Assembly (NCBI GenBank): GCA_001577025.1
Contig: LSCF01000005.1
Location: forward strand, 1 to 39,880
Direction of reading: 5' to 3'
Length of the DNA: 39,880 bases
Source: Fidelibacterota bacterium TCS55
GTDB lineage: Bacteria > Fidelibacterota > Marinisomatia > Marinisomatales > TCS55
Shown: positions 16,552 to 25,550 of the stretch, piece after piece
How positions within the stretch are numbered: the first letter of the stretch is position 1
How the letters are laid out: every line of letters starts with the position of its first letter
Notes under the pieces: model-generated
Databases searched by the model: none
The model's input: only the letters and a program-made list of their open reading frames with translations
Told to the model about the DNA's origin: nothing
Position numbers and translations under genes: made by a program

Positions 16552-19500
16552 ATGAGACGCGTCCAAATTCTTCTTCTCCTATTTATTTCATCTCAATTGA
16601 TGATGGCACAAACCCAGTGGAAAGTTATTTCCAATCGCGCCGATGAATTGGTAATTCATCTATCATCAAGTCCACGATCTCCTCATGATTTGTCACCCAT
16701 AAACCTCCTAATAGGATTACCAGATTCAAATCTGCCTGGTATCCAAATCAGAGAAAGTGCATCACAACCCCATCCATTCAATGACATCAGTTCTAACACA
16801 ACCAAATGGATTCATCAGCAAATGGTGAACGGACTTCATACGGGGACGCTGCAGATTAGTCCCACTACTGAAAATGGGACCTATATACAAGATCAATGGA
16901 TTACAATCCGGTTTGGAAATCCAAACAGAATAGAAAGCAAAATTTCAGCTCACCAACAGGAAATGCTATCTCCTAAAATCATCAATTGGAGCTGGGCAAA
17001 AAACTGGATTGGGCAGAAAAAACGAAGCCTTCATAAAATAAAAACTATTCCTGATGGCCATTGGATAAAAATGAACGTCAAGGTAGATGGAATGGTTAAA
17101 GTTTCAGGAGAGGAACTCCGCAAACATATTCCAACAAACAGTAATTTTGATCCCAGAAGTATCATGCTATTTACAGGCTCGGCATTTGGTCGAGATCGCA
17201 CATACGATCTCACCCAAAAATCCGTATCAAATACTACCATCCCTGATAACTTGATTGAACTCCCTATTTCAATCTCAGGTGAATCAGACGGAAATATGTC
17301 CGAATCCGATATTCTGTTTTTCTATGCCCAGGGCCCTAGCGGCTTTGACCAGCAATTGGATAAAATTAATTGGCATCAAAATCTATATTTTACTACATCG
17401 GTTTATTGGTTGCTCATTCCGGATGATACTGCACTACGCGGTAAAAGAATTGAAACGGGGAATATTGTTGCCGATGGCCCACTTAGTGTGGATTATGGTG
17501 TATCCTACCGCCATTTTGAGACAGACTTAGTCAATCCACATAAATCGGGATTGGCCTGGGGAAACACCATCATCCGCCAAGGTGGTACATTTGCACAATC
17601 ATTAAATCTTAATCATCCTGTCACTTCTACCACTGCCACAGGATCATTTGGTATGATTGGAAATGAAAATGTTCCGACACGATACAGTAATACCAAACAT
17701 AAAGCGACACTCTCATTAAGTGGGGCAGAATTGGCAGACATGGAATGGTCTCATTTGGGGTTGAAATCGAACGCATTTACTATTCCCGCGGGCCAGTTGA
17801 TTGATGGCGAACAATCATTTCAAATCACCAACAATTCGGACAATCCAAATTCGGAACCCTATTTTGATTTTTTCACACTGGCATATACAAGGAAGCTGAA
17901 CTACACCGCCCCTTTTGATTTTTTTAGTTCTGTTACTTCCAATGATATGACTTTTTCCATTACAGGAAATGGCCTGAATATTTGGAATATTACAAATACG
18001 GCCCATCCTGAAAATATCCCTGTTCGGACAGAGGGTGATCAAACCATCATGCGAGTATCTCTTCCAGCGGATACACTACAACGGTTTGTGGTCTTTAATT
18101 TAGATGATATACCCATACATACAAATATAATGCCCATTGGTCCAAGAACATGGAATCAATTGCGGAATACGTCCAATATTGCAAATCATATCATCATAGG
18201 GCCGAACGCTTTCTCCAATGCTGCACCACCATTGGCTGACCATCGACAAAATACTATATTTGCTAGTATCGAAGATATTTACAATGAGTTCTCAGGCGAA
18301 AATCAGGATCCCATTGCCATTCGCCATTTTCTGCAGTGGACACAAGAGAATTGGCCTCAAAAACCATTAACAGTTTTGTTTATGGGTGATGCGGATTATG
18401 ATTATCGAAATATCACTGGACAATCCAAAATACATGTGCCTACAATTGAAGTGGGCACCAACTATTCTCATGCGACAGATGACAGGCTAGTGGCATTTAA
18501 CGGCATTATCCCTGAAATGGCCACAGGACGGTATCCAGCCCGATCTGCAGAAGAAGTCACTGCATTTGTAGAGAAGATTTTGGCATTCGAGACTTCAATG
18601 CCGAAAGGACTTTGGAAACAACGGGTGACTCTAGTAGCCGATGACCCTGCCCGACCCGAAAAGGAGTCCTATGAATTGTATGTGGGGAAAAGCCATACCC
18701 TAAATTCAGAACGATTGGCAAAATCAATTCCAGATTTTATGGAAGTGAAAAAACTTTATATGGTGGAATACCCTGAAGAATACGATGGTTCTGTTTTTGG
18801 TGTCACCAAACCGGCAGCAACTCAAGCGCTATTTAATCAACTCTCCAGTGGCACAGCACTCATTAATTATATTGGCCATGGTAATCCCACACAATGGGCT
18901 CAGGAAAAACTGCTCATTATTAATGAATCCCGTAATGATCTTGAAAGCATAAAAACCCAAATGAAATTACCCATTTGGTTGGCGGGCACCTGTAATTGGG
19001 GCCAATTTGATGCTATTGACCGTGAATCATTCGCAGAAGAACTTATTCGAAAAGAAATGGATGGAGCATCGGCCGTCATTACCACCACTAGGGGGATAAC
19101 GGTGTCCAGCAATATTAATTATTTAGAATCTATATTTGGTCAAATTTTTGATGGAGATTCTGTGTCCCAATCCACCTTAGGCACACTGTTGCAATCCGTA
19201 AAAACCGGCGGTAGCGATGGGGAACTATTCCATTTATTTGGCGATCCAGCCATGCCATTGTCCATCCCATCTCAATTGGTTCGATCAGCTACAGTATCTC
19301 CGGATACATTGGCCACACTTGAGGTGGGTACTTTGTCAGCACAAACGCCATTTGATTCGGGTGAAGGATACCTCGTATTTAAGGACGGCGCCAATGATAA
19401 AACTGAAACATTTCAATTTGCATCCAAACAGGAGACCATGACTTATTTGGCGAATGGCCCCACCTTATTCAGAGGAACATTCACATTTTCTAACGGGAGC

Positions 19501-20283
19501 TTATCGCCGCAGTTTCGCGTCCCGAAAGATATAACTTATTCAAAAAATAATGCCAAATTGCGATTCAATATTTCTGACGGAAGTACTAACGAAGCACTGG
19601 GCGCTGTTGCTGATATTCCCCTTACCTTAGGCACACCATCTACAGATACAGAAGGGCCCATCATTACATTTGAAACTCAGGACGGGCGCATGCTTCGTTC
19701 CGGTGATCATATTCCTATTGATGAAATACTGGTGATTCGATTATCCGACCCTTTAGGAATAAACCTGACCGGAGAAAAAGGGCATGAATTAATGATTGTC
19801 GATCCTGTGACTGAATCAAAAACGAATGCTGTGGATCAATTTATTTATGATACCAATAGCTTAAATACAGGTACGATTCAATTCCCCATTGATTCGGAAG
19901 ACGATGCCATTTCTCTGGGTATCAGCGCATGGGATAATGCAAATAATCCAACTGAAATTCAGATTGAATTGTTTTTACTTAAATCCAAAAAACTGGATTT
20001 ACTCCATGTTCTGAATTTTCCCAATCCCTTTGCCAATGATACACAGTTTACCTTTGAAGTGACTGCATCCGCATCCGTTTCCATCGATGTATATACCCTT
20101 GAAGGCCGGCGGATTAAATCATTTTATCCAGAACAATTTGCCTTGGGGTACCACCGCATACCATGGGATGGTCGAGATGAATTTGGTAATCGTTTGGCCA
20201 ATGGCGTTTATTTATATAAAATGACCGCTGAAAATGACGGCCAAAAAATTAATCATATTGGGAGGCTCGCTATATATCGATGA
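16552..20283 (+). CDS. PorU-like C25 cysteine peptidase (T9SS sortase) with C-terminal sorting domain
   Basis: 1243 aa. Residues 1-19 are a signal peptide. The N-terminal half (about 30-540) is beta-rich. The gingipain-type C25 domain (about 550-930) has catalytic His776 in NYIGHGNPTQWA and Cys814 in LAGTCNWGQFD, followed by FAEELIRKEMDGASAVITTTR. A beta-rich region follows. The last about 90 residues are a FlgD-like sorting domain (NFPNPFANDTQF... to LANGVYLYKM). In Bacteroidota PorU removes C-terminal signals from T9SS cargo and attaches them to the cell surface; this protein probably does the same. A secreted C25 protease that is itself cargo is the alternative. It overlaps maf by four bases. 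Confidence 0.85.
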   Translation: MRRVQILLLLFISSQLMMAQTQWKVISNRADELVIHLSSSPRSPHDLSPINLLIGLPDSNLPGIQIRESASQPHPFNDISSNTTKWIHQQMVNGLHTGTLQISPTTENGTYIQDQWITIRFGNPNRIESKISAHQQEMLSPKIINWSWAKNWIGQKKRSLHKIKTIPDGHWIKMNVKVDGMVKVSGEELRKHIPTNSNFDPRSIMLFTGSAFGRDRTYDLTQKSVSNTTIPDNLIELPISISGESDGNMSESDILFFYAQGPSGFDQQLDKINWHQNLYFTTSVYWLLIPDDTALRGKRIETGNIVADGPLSVDYGVSYRHFETDLVNPHKSGLAWGNTIIRQGGTFAQSLNLNHPVTSTTATGSFGMIGNENVPTRYSNTKHKATLSLSGAELADMEWSHLGLKSNAFTIPAGQLIDGEQSFQITNNSDNPNSEPYFDFFTLAYTRKLNYTAPFDFFSSVTSNDMTFSITGNGLNIWNITNTAHPENIPVRTEGDQTIMRVSLPADTLQRFVVFNLDDIPIHTNIMPIGPRTWNQLRNTSNIANHIIIGPNAFSNAAPPLADHRQNTIFASIEDIYNEFSGENQDPIAIRHFLQWTQENWPQKPLTVLFMGDADYDYRNITGQSKIHVPTIEVGTNYSHATDDRLVAFNGIIPEMATGRYPARSAEEVTAFVEKILAFETSMPKGLWKQRVTLVADDPARPEKESYELYVGKSHTLNSERLAKSIPDFMEVKKLYMVEYPEEYDGSVFGVTKPAATQALFNQLSSGTALINYIGHGNPTQWAQEKLLIINESRNDLESIKTQMKLPIWLAGTCNWGQFDAIDRESFAEELIRKEMDGASAVITTTRGITVSSNINYLESIFGQIFDGDSVSQSTLGTLLQSVKTGGSDGELFHLFGDPAMPLSIPSQLVRSATVSPDTLATLEVGTLSAQTPFDSGEGYLVFKDGANDKTETFQFASKQETMTYLANGPTLFRGTFTFSNGSLSPQFRVPKDITYSKNNAKLRFNISDGSTNEALGAVADIPLTLGTPSTDTEGPIITFETQDGRMLRSGDHIPIDEILVIRLSDPLGINLTGEKGHELMIVDPVTESKTNAVDQFIYDTNSLNTGTIQFPIDSEDDAISLGISAWDNANNPTEIQIELFLLKSKKLDLLHVLNFPNPFANDTQFTFEVTASASVSIDVYTLEGRRIKSFYPEQFALGYHRIPWDGRDEFGNRLANGVYLYKMTAENDGQKINHIGRLAIYR

Positions 20284-20849
20284 ATAATTCTATCATACTT
20301 GCATCCGGTTCGCCTCGCCGGAAACAATTATTAGAACAAATTGATTTTTCTTTTCAAGTGGTACCAAGCCAAGTGAATGAAGATTTTTCTATTGGGCTCA
20401 ATCCCCCTGGTTTTGTAGAACACTATGCAAAAGCCAAAGCGCTGGATGTAGCAAAAGGCTATCCGGATCAATTTGTGGTTGGGGCAGATACAGTGGTGGT
20501 TTTTGATGGAAATATCTTAGGAAAACCCAAAGACAGAGATGACAGTTTTCGGATGCTTTCTTCTCTATCTGGTCAAACCCATTCTGTATACACGGGCGTA
20601 TCAATTCAATGCCTATCATCTGGAGTTGACGATACCTTCCATGGGAAAACTGATGTTACATTTAATACTTTATCTGATAATGATATATTTTATTATATCG
20701 ATACTTATCAACCTTTTGATAAAGCGGGAAGCTATGGAATTCAAGATTGGTTCTCTGTATGTGTCGATCGAATTGATGGCTGCTTTTACAACGTAATGGG
20801 CTTCCCTCTATCATTATTTTATCGACACTTTTCTGCTCATATAAAATAA
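20280..20849 (+). CDS. maf: Maf-family nucleoside triphosphate pyrophosphatase
   Basis: 189 aa. Begins with the family signature LASGSPRRKQLLEQI (residues 7-21) and continues with VVGADTVVVFDGNILGKPKD and GQTHSVYTGV, then YDTYQPFDKAGSYGIQ-type C-terminal motifs (IDTYQPFDKAGSYGIQ). Maf enzymes hydrolyse dTTP, UTP or modified nucleotides to monophosphates and are linked to septum control; YhdE and YceF subgroups differ in substrate. Its ATG overlaps the preceding stop (ATGA). Confidence 0.93.
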   Translation: MNNSIILASGSPRRKQLLEQIDFSFQVVPSQVNEDFSIGLNPPGFVEHYAKAKALDVAKGYPDQFVVGADTVVVFDGNILGKPKDRDDSFRMLSSLSGQTHSVYTGVSIQCLSSGVDDTFHGKTDVTFNTLSDNDIFYYIDTYQPFDKAGSYGIQDWFSVCVDRIDGCFYNVMGFPLSLFYRHFSAHIK

Positions 20850-20912
20850 TTGAATTGGAGTTGATAAAAGGGTTTTACTCATGGAAATCATTCATGTAAC
20901 TTTTCCGCCCTT

Positions 20913-21743
20913 ATGTCTGAGTTTTATACAGAATTAAAAGCACTCCGGGAAGAACGGGGTATTGATCTCGAAGAGATTCACCATCGCACGAAGATTAGTT
21001 TTGCCTCACTTAATGCAATTGAAAATGGTCAATTCAGCCAGCTGCCCCACACTTATATGCGGTTATTTGTAAAAGCATATGCTACTGAAATTGGAGCTGA
21101 TGCAGAAGAAACATTAAGCCAACTAGAGACCTTCCTAGGCAATAAACCTGCTCCCCCAACACCAATAAAAGAGGAAGACCAGGAAACACCTGAATCGCCT
21201 CCATTGACGGAGTCTGAATCTGCAGATCTCTCAGCCCCAAACCGATCCGCAAAAAATATGCGTAAGGATATGGTTACTGGCATCATATTGGTGGCTATTT
21301 CCATTTTTGCCATTTATATCATTCGCGTCATTAATGCTGAAGAAGCGGCAAAGGCCCCTATGGAATATCCTAGCGAATTTGAGGAAGAAGGCCCCATCAC
21401 CGATCAAATGCTTCAAAATGATTATGATGTTTTAACCCAATCCACTCAAATTATGGAAGCAGAAGCGCCATACACTTTGAAGTTGGCGACGGCAGAGCGA
21501 GTGTGGTATCGCTCTCAATCAGATACCCTTTCACCAGCCGAAGCAGTCCTCCCGATCGGAGACAACCGTCTCATCGAATTCGGGGATTCTCTTGAAATCC
21601 TTTTTAAGCATACAAAAGGTTTAAACCTCTACTTGAATGGATTAACCCTAAACTCCTTTGATTCATCCCAAAATCCAGTCAAAATATCTCTTTCGACTGT
21701 AGACAAAACAGTCACAATTCAGCACTTCACTCCGAAGATCTAA
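20913..21743 (+). CDS. RodZ-like helix-turn-helix membrane protein
   Basis: 276 aa. Residues 5-72 form an XRE-type helix-turn-helix (LREERGIDLEEIHHRTKISFASLNAIENGQFSQLP). A Pro/Glu-rich linker is followed by a single membrane helix (120-140). After a spacer the C-terminal domain (about 185-276) is a beta-rich DUF4115-like domain, as in RodZ. RodZ ties MreB filaments to the elongation machinery and sets rod shape. Its location directly before the dcw cluster fits that role. In this family the HTH binds MreB rather than DNA. Confidence 0.83.
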   Translation: MSEFYTELKALREERGIDLEEIHHRTKISFASLNAIENGQFSQLPHTYMRLFVKAYATEIGADAEETLSQLETFLGNKPAPPTPIKEEDQETPESPPLTESESADLSAPNRSAKNMRKDMVTGIILVAISIFAIYIIRVINAEEAAKAPMEYPSEFEEEGPITDQMLQNDYDVLTQSTQIMEAEAPYTLKLATAERVWYRSQSDTLSPAEAVLPIGDNRLIEFGDSLEILFKHTKGLNLYLNGLTLNSFDSSQNPVKISLSTVDKTVTIQHFTPKI

Positions 21744-21776
21744 CCCCAAACTTTAAAGTCATTCTTTAGTCAAACG

Positions 21777-21808
21777 CCCCATCTACAGTGGGGAACATAT
21801 ATTTTTTT
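21777..21808 (+). terminator. Possible weak terminator after the rodZ-like gene
   Basis: A five-base-pair stem CCCCA-TCTACAG-TGGGG (21777-21793) is followed eight bases later by a run of seven T. The gap before the T tract makes it a poor intrinsic terminator; it may only attenuate read-through into mraZ. Confidence 0.3.
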
Positions 21809-21819
21809 CATAAAATATA

Positions 21820-21849
21820 TTGACACCTGTGGGGGATAAGGGATACATT
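21820..21849 (+). promoter_or_regulatory. Sigma-70-type promoter of the dcw operon
   Basis: TTGACA (perfect -35 match) at 21820-21825, then 18 bases and TACATT (four of six -10 matches) at 21844-21849. Transcription would begin about 37 bases before the mraZ ATG and within the TGGG repeats, which suits repression by MraZ. Confidence 0.55.
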
Positions 21850-21866
21850 GTGGGTAGTTGTGGGTA
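21828..21866 (+). promoter_or_regulatory. MraZ-type operator repeats
   Basis: TGGG occurs at 21830, 21851 and 21861, with a degenerate AGGG at 21839. The unit is thus repeated at about ten-base (one helical turn) spacing directly upstream of mraZ. In E. coli and mollicutes MraZ binds direct TGGGN or GTGGG repeats in the mra promoter and autoregulates. The repeats overlap the -10 element proposed here. Confidence 0.6.
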
Positions 21867-21886
21867 ATAATCCCTAACATTTGGGC

Positions 21887-22351
21887 ATGACTTTAAATCA
21901 AAATACATTTACTGGCGAATTTTCTTATTCATTGGATGCGAAGGGCCGCGTCAATATTCCGGCTAAATTTCGGAACGGGCTCACCGATGATAATGAGCAA
22001 TCCTTCGTGATAACACGAGGGATGGATCCATGTATTTGGGTTTACCCCGTCATCATTTGGCAGGCCATTGAAGATGAATTAAGAAAACTCTCTTCCCTCT
22101 CCCGTTTAAATCGATCGTTTGTAAGAAGTACGGTTCGATATGCGTCCACGGTACAATATGACAAACAAGGCCGCATCGCCCTCACCTCTAACTTAATTGA
22201 CTATGCTGAATTGGGCAAAGAAGCCTTGATTATCGGCATGGTAAACAAAATTGAAATTTGGAACCCCACATTACTAGATGCAGCTGATCAAGCATCCAAA
22301 GAAATTGAATCCTCTGAATTTGATGAATTGGCAAACCAAATTATTCTCTGA
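21887..22351 (+). CDS. mraZ: Transcriptional regulator MraZ
   Basis: 154 aa from the ATG at 21887; a TTG two codons upstream is in frame but unnecessary. Two AbrB-like SpoVT-fold repeats are visible, each with a DxKGRV-type signature: SLDAKGRVNIPAKFRN near residue 16 and QYDKQGRIALTSNLIDYAEL in the second half. MraZ is the conserved first gene of the dcw cluster and represses its own promoter. The upstream TGGG repeats are the expected binding site. Confidence 0.95.
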   Translation: MTLNQNTFTGEFSYSLDAKGRVNIPAKFRNGLTDDNEQSFVITRGMDPCIWVYPVIIWQAIEDELRKLSSLSRLNRSFVRSTVRYASTVQYDKQGRIALTSNLIDYAELGKEALIIGMVNKIEIWNPTLLDAADQASKEIESSEFDELANQIIL

Positions 22352-22356
22352 ATCAT

Positions 22357-23250
22357 ATGACGATGCCACAGGATTACAACCAACCTCATATTCCTGTGAT
22401 GCTATCGGAAGTGACCCAATACTTAAACCTGCAGCGCGATGGCGTGTATCTCGATGGTACCGTTGGCGCTGGCGGGCACGCCACACAGATCCTAAACCAC
22501 CTTTCTTCTCATGGAAGGCTAATAGGACTTGATCGGGATGCGGAGGCACTGGACATTTGCAACGACCGTTTTGGTGCCTCCGCACGTCCCATCTCTACGC
22601 ACCAGAAATCTTACCACCAATTTCCTGAAGTCATCCAAGAGTTGGGCGTACCTGAGGTGAATGGCATCCTCCTTGACCTTGGCCTTTCTTCCATGCAGTT
22701 GGATTCAGATATGCGTGGGTTTGCATTCGAATCTGAAGGAAATCTGGATATGCGGTTTAACGGCGATACTGGAAAAACTGCATCCGATCTGATATCTCAG
22801 TTATCTGAGAAAGAATTGACTGAAATTATTTTTCAATATGGCGAGGAACGGCATTCGCGGAAAATTGCACGATCCATCAAAGCCATGAAATCCATGACCA
22901 CAGTTGCGGACCTCAAAGAGGCCATCCGCCGGTCTACCCCTCCACAACAACGACACAAATCCCTGGCGCGCGTATTTCAAGCCTTACGCATTGCCGTAAA
23001 TGGTGAGCTAGATAAACTAAAATCCTTTCTCGATTCATTCGTGGATTATTTATCCATAAATGGTCGAGTGGTGATCATGTCTTATCACTCTCTAGAAGAT
23101 CGGATGGTTAAGCACACCTTTCGCGCATTAAAGCAGGCAGGGAAATTGAATGTGTTGACCAAAAAACCCATCATCCCTTCAGCGGATGAGCAAGCCCAAA
23201 ACAGCCGGTCCCGCAGTGCCAAACTGCGGGCAGCAGAAAGGATTGCCTAA
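22357..23250 (+). CDS. rsmH: 16S rRNA (cytosine1402-N4)-methyltransferase RsmH
   Basis: 297 aa. HIPVMLSEVTQYL at the N-terminus and DGTVGAGGHA (33-42, SAM-binding motif I) are diagnostic, as are GILLDLGLSSMQLDSDMRGFAF and SYHSLEDRMVKHTFR near the C-terminus. It methylates the exocyclic amine of C1402 in the decoding centre of 16S rRNA. Located in its standard place between mraZ and ftsL, five bases after mraZ. Its last base is the first base of ftsL. Confidence 0.97.
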   Translation: MTMPQDYNQPHIPVMLSEVTQYLNLQRDGVYLDGTVGAGGHATQILNHLSSHGRLIGLDRDAEALDICNDRFGASARPISTHQKSYHQFPEVIQELGVPEVNGILLDLGLSSMQLDSDMRGFAFESEGNLDMRFNGDTGKTASDLISQLSEKELTEIIFQYGEERHSRKIARSIKAMKSMTTVADLKEAIRRSTPPQQRHKSLARVFQALRIAVNGELDKLKSFLDSFVDYLSINGRVVIMSYHSLEDRMVKHTFRALKQAGKLNVLTKKPIIPSADEQAQNSRSRSAKLRAAERIA

Positions 23251-23585
23251 TGCCGGTAAAAAGACGGAAACGGCGTTCAAAAAAGAATCGGGAATTTTTA
23301 CAAACCCTCCTATTCTTCTCCACCACTATCCTCTCCATAGCAGGGCTAATCGTTTACCTTTGGGTCTATACAGAGGTAGATGAAACCATGCTGGCTATTG
23401 AGGTGCAAAATCAGGTTTCTAAAGAATTAGAGAATTCTGTGAAGGAACTCAAAATGGATATTGCCCAACTTTCTAGGGGCGATCGCATATCTTATGTTGC
23501 GCGGACTGAATTAAATATGGTACCTGCCGAACCTGAAACATTGATGATTTACATTGATGAAAATGCTTTCCCGGATTCACATTGA
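23250..23585 (+). CDS. ftsL: Cell division protein FtsL
   Basis: 111 aa with a basic N-terminus (PVKRRKRRSKKNRE), one membrane helix (about 19-40) and a periplasmic coiled coil (LAIEVQNQVSKELENSVKELKMDIAQL). Sequence conservation in FtsL is low; the assignment rests on topology, size and position between rsmH and ftsI. FtsL bridges FtsQ/FtsB to the FtsW-FtsI synthase. The stop overlaps the TTG start of ftsI. Confidence 0.82.
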   Translation: MPVKRRKRRSKKNREFLQTLLFFSTTILSIAGLIVYLWVYTEVDETMLAIEVQNQVSKELENSVKELKMDIAQLSRGDRISYVARTELNMVPAEPETLMIYIDENAFPDSH

Positions 23586-25549
23586 CTAAAACTTATCTGA
23601 AATTTCGATCGCGGGTAACCGTTCTATCATGCTTCCTGATTTTTGCATGGGTAGGCCTTACTGCCCGTCTTTTTCAGATAATGGTGATTGATAGTGCGGC
23701 TTACCGGGAACAGGGATTCAGTCAAAGTCAAAAAAATGAAAAGTTGCTGGCTGTCCGTGGGAATATTTACGATCGTCATGACCGCCCCCTCACTCGGAAC
23801 ATTATCCATTATTCTCTGGGGGCCCATCCATCAAAAATAAAAAATAAGCAATCCTTCTCCGAATTGATTGCTAAAGCTACTGGCAGAGAAGCAGAAAATT
23901 ATATTGGTAAATTAGAATCAAAATCTGATTTTGTTTATTTAGATCGAAACCTTCGGCGAGATAAAGTGGAATCCATCCTTGGTACGCGAATTGCCGGTCT
24001 TGTGATTGAACGCAAATCCAGAAGATCCTATCCCCATAGCAATGTGGCCGCACAAATTGTTGGTTTTACAGATGTAGATGACGAAGGTCTTGTCGGGATC
24101 GAAAAAGAATTCAATACCCTGCTATCCGGAACGCCGGGATGGGTCGTAAAGCAGGTGAATGGTGAAGGTCGATCTCAAATCAAAACCAGTTTTCCTATGA
24201 TGCCTCCGGTGGATGGTGCCAATATTCAACTCACTATTGATCTGGAGTATCAAAGCATTCTTCAAGAAGAATTGGCACGCCGTGTAAATGAATCCAATGC
24301 TAAAGGCGCCATGGGGGTACTCATGGATCCTCAAACAGGCGCCATTCTCGCCATGGCCTCTCTACCGGACTATGATCCCAACCGGCCTGGCGCCTCTCCT
24401 ACTGAGAACCAAAAAAATAAAGCCATTACAGATCAGTTTGAACCGGGCTCTACTTATAAAGTTGTTGCTGCCACGGCTGCAGTGGCTACCCAAACCGTAT
24501 CCCTTTTTGACGAATTTTATTGTGAAGATGGTCAATTCACCGTCGCAGGGAAGACAATTACCGATCATGAAAAATTTGGCCTACTCACCTTTCCCCAAAT
24601 CATCGCCCATTCCAGCAATGTAGGCACCATTAAAATAGCCCAAGAATTGGGACGAAATCCGCTTTATCAATATTCACGAGATTTTGGATTTGGAACATTA
24701 ACAGGCATCCGATTCCCCGGTGAAACGCAAGGGACGTTAAGGCAGATTAAAGACTGGAGTGAAATATCTCTGGCTGAAGTATCAATTGGATATGAGGTGG
24801 GCGTAACCGCCCTTCAAATGGTTTCAGCCTATGCAGCCATCGCCAATGGCGGGTTTTTGCTCAAACCAAGATTGGTGGAACAAATCCTTGGCCAAAATGG
24901 AAATGTAGTTTACGCTGAAAAGCCTGAAGTCATTCGAAAAGTTGCCGACCCTGAAATCATGGCTACTGTGAAAGATATGCTTGTAGAAGTGGTCAAAACA
25001 GGCACAGGTAGCAAAGCCCGCATCCAAGGGTGGTCCGTTGCAGGAAAAACGGGGACAGCTCATAAATTTATGGATGGAAGCTATTCTGATAAATATATCT
25101 CCAATTTTGCCGGATTTTTCCCGGCTGAAAATCCCCAGGTGGTGGGCATTATTATTTTAGATGAACCCAAATATGGACTCCATTGGGGCGGCTATGGTGC
25201 GGCACCTGTATTTCGTCGTGTGGCCCAGCGTATTATCAATATGGATGATTCTATTCAATATCATAAACCAAAGACCAAACGGTTTAACACTATGATTGCC
25301 GATAATCAAAATGTGGCAGTGCCTACTTCTATCCCTGCACTGAATACCGTAAGCCCATATCCCGCTTATCAGGATGGTTACACTATCGTCCCTGATGTGC
25401 GCGGCATGAGTATCCGTAAGGCAAAACAAATTTTAATTGCAGCCAATTTGCGAGCTGATTTTACTGGATCTGGCCATGTGGTTTGGCAAAGTCCAAAGCC
25501 GGGAACAAAAAAGTTGCCTGGGTCTATATGCACCATGGGATTGAATTAA
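23582..25549 (+). CDS. ftsI: Septal peptidoglycan transpeptidase FtsI (PBP3) with PASTA domain
   Basis: 655 aa, a class B penicillin-binding protein. A TTG start at 23582 keeps the N-terminal membrane anchor (VLSCFLIFAWVGLTARLFQ); the next ATG lies after it. A dimerisation domain precedes the transpeptidase with Ser290-x-x-Lys (STYK), Ser344-Ser-Asn and KTG at 489-491. The last about 60 residues (IVPDVRGMSIRKAKQILIAANL) form a single PASTA domain, absent from E. coli FtsI. It cross-links septal peptidoglycan together with FtsW. Confidence 0.95.
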   Translation: MTKTYLKFRSRVTVLSCFLIFAWVGLTARLFQIMVIDSAAYREQGFSQSQKNEKLLAVRGNIYDRHDRPLTRNIIHYSLGAHPSKIKNKQSFSELIAKATGREAENYIGKLESKSDFVYLDRNLRRDKVESILGTRIAGLVIERKSRRSYPHSNVAAQIVGFTDVDDEGLVGIEKEFNTLLSGTPGWVVKQVNGEGRSQIKTSFPMMPPVDGANIQLTIDLEYQSILQEELARRVNESNAKGAMGVLMDPQTGAILAMASLPDYDPNRPGASPTENQKNKAITDQFEPGSTYKVVAATAAVATQTVSLFDEFYCEDGQFTVAGKTITDHEKFGLLTFPQIIAHSSNVGTIKIAQELGRNPLYQYSRDFGFGTLTGIRFPGETQGTLRQIKDWSEISLAEVSIGYEVGVTALQMVSAYAAIANGGFLLKPRLVEQILGQNGNVVYAEKPEVIRKVADPEIMATVKDMLVEVVKTGTGSKARIQGWSVAGKTGTAHKFMDGSYSDKYISNFAGFFPAENPQVVGIIILDEPKYGLHWGGYGAAPVFRRVAQRIINMDDSIQYHKPKTKRFNTMIADNQNVAVPTSIPALNTVSPYPAYQDGYTIVPDVRGMSIRKAKQILIAANLRADFTGSGHVVWQSPKPGTKKLPGSICTMGLN

Positions 25550-25550
25550 C

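Noticed and set aside
21828-21866. TGGG repeats read as origin iterons or a riboswitch
   Set aside because: Their spacing and place directly before mraZ match the known MraZ operator; no DnaA boxes or aptamer-like structure surround them.
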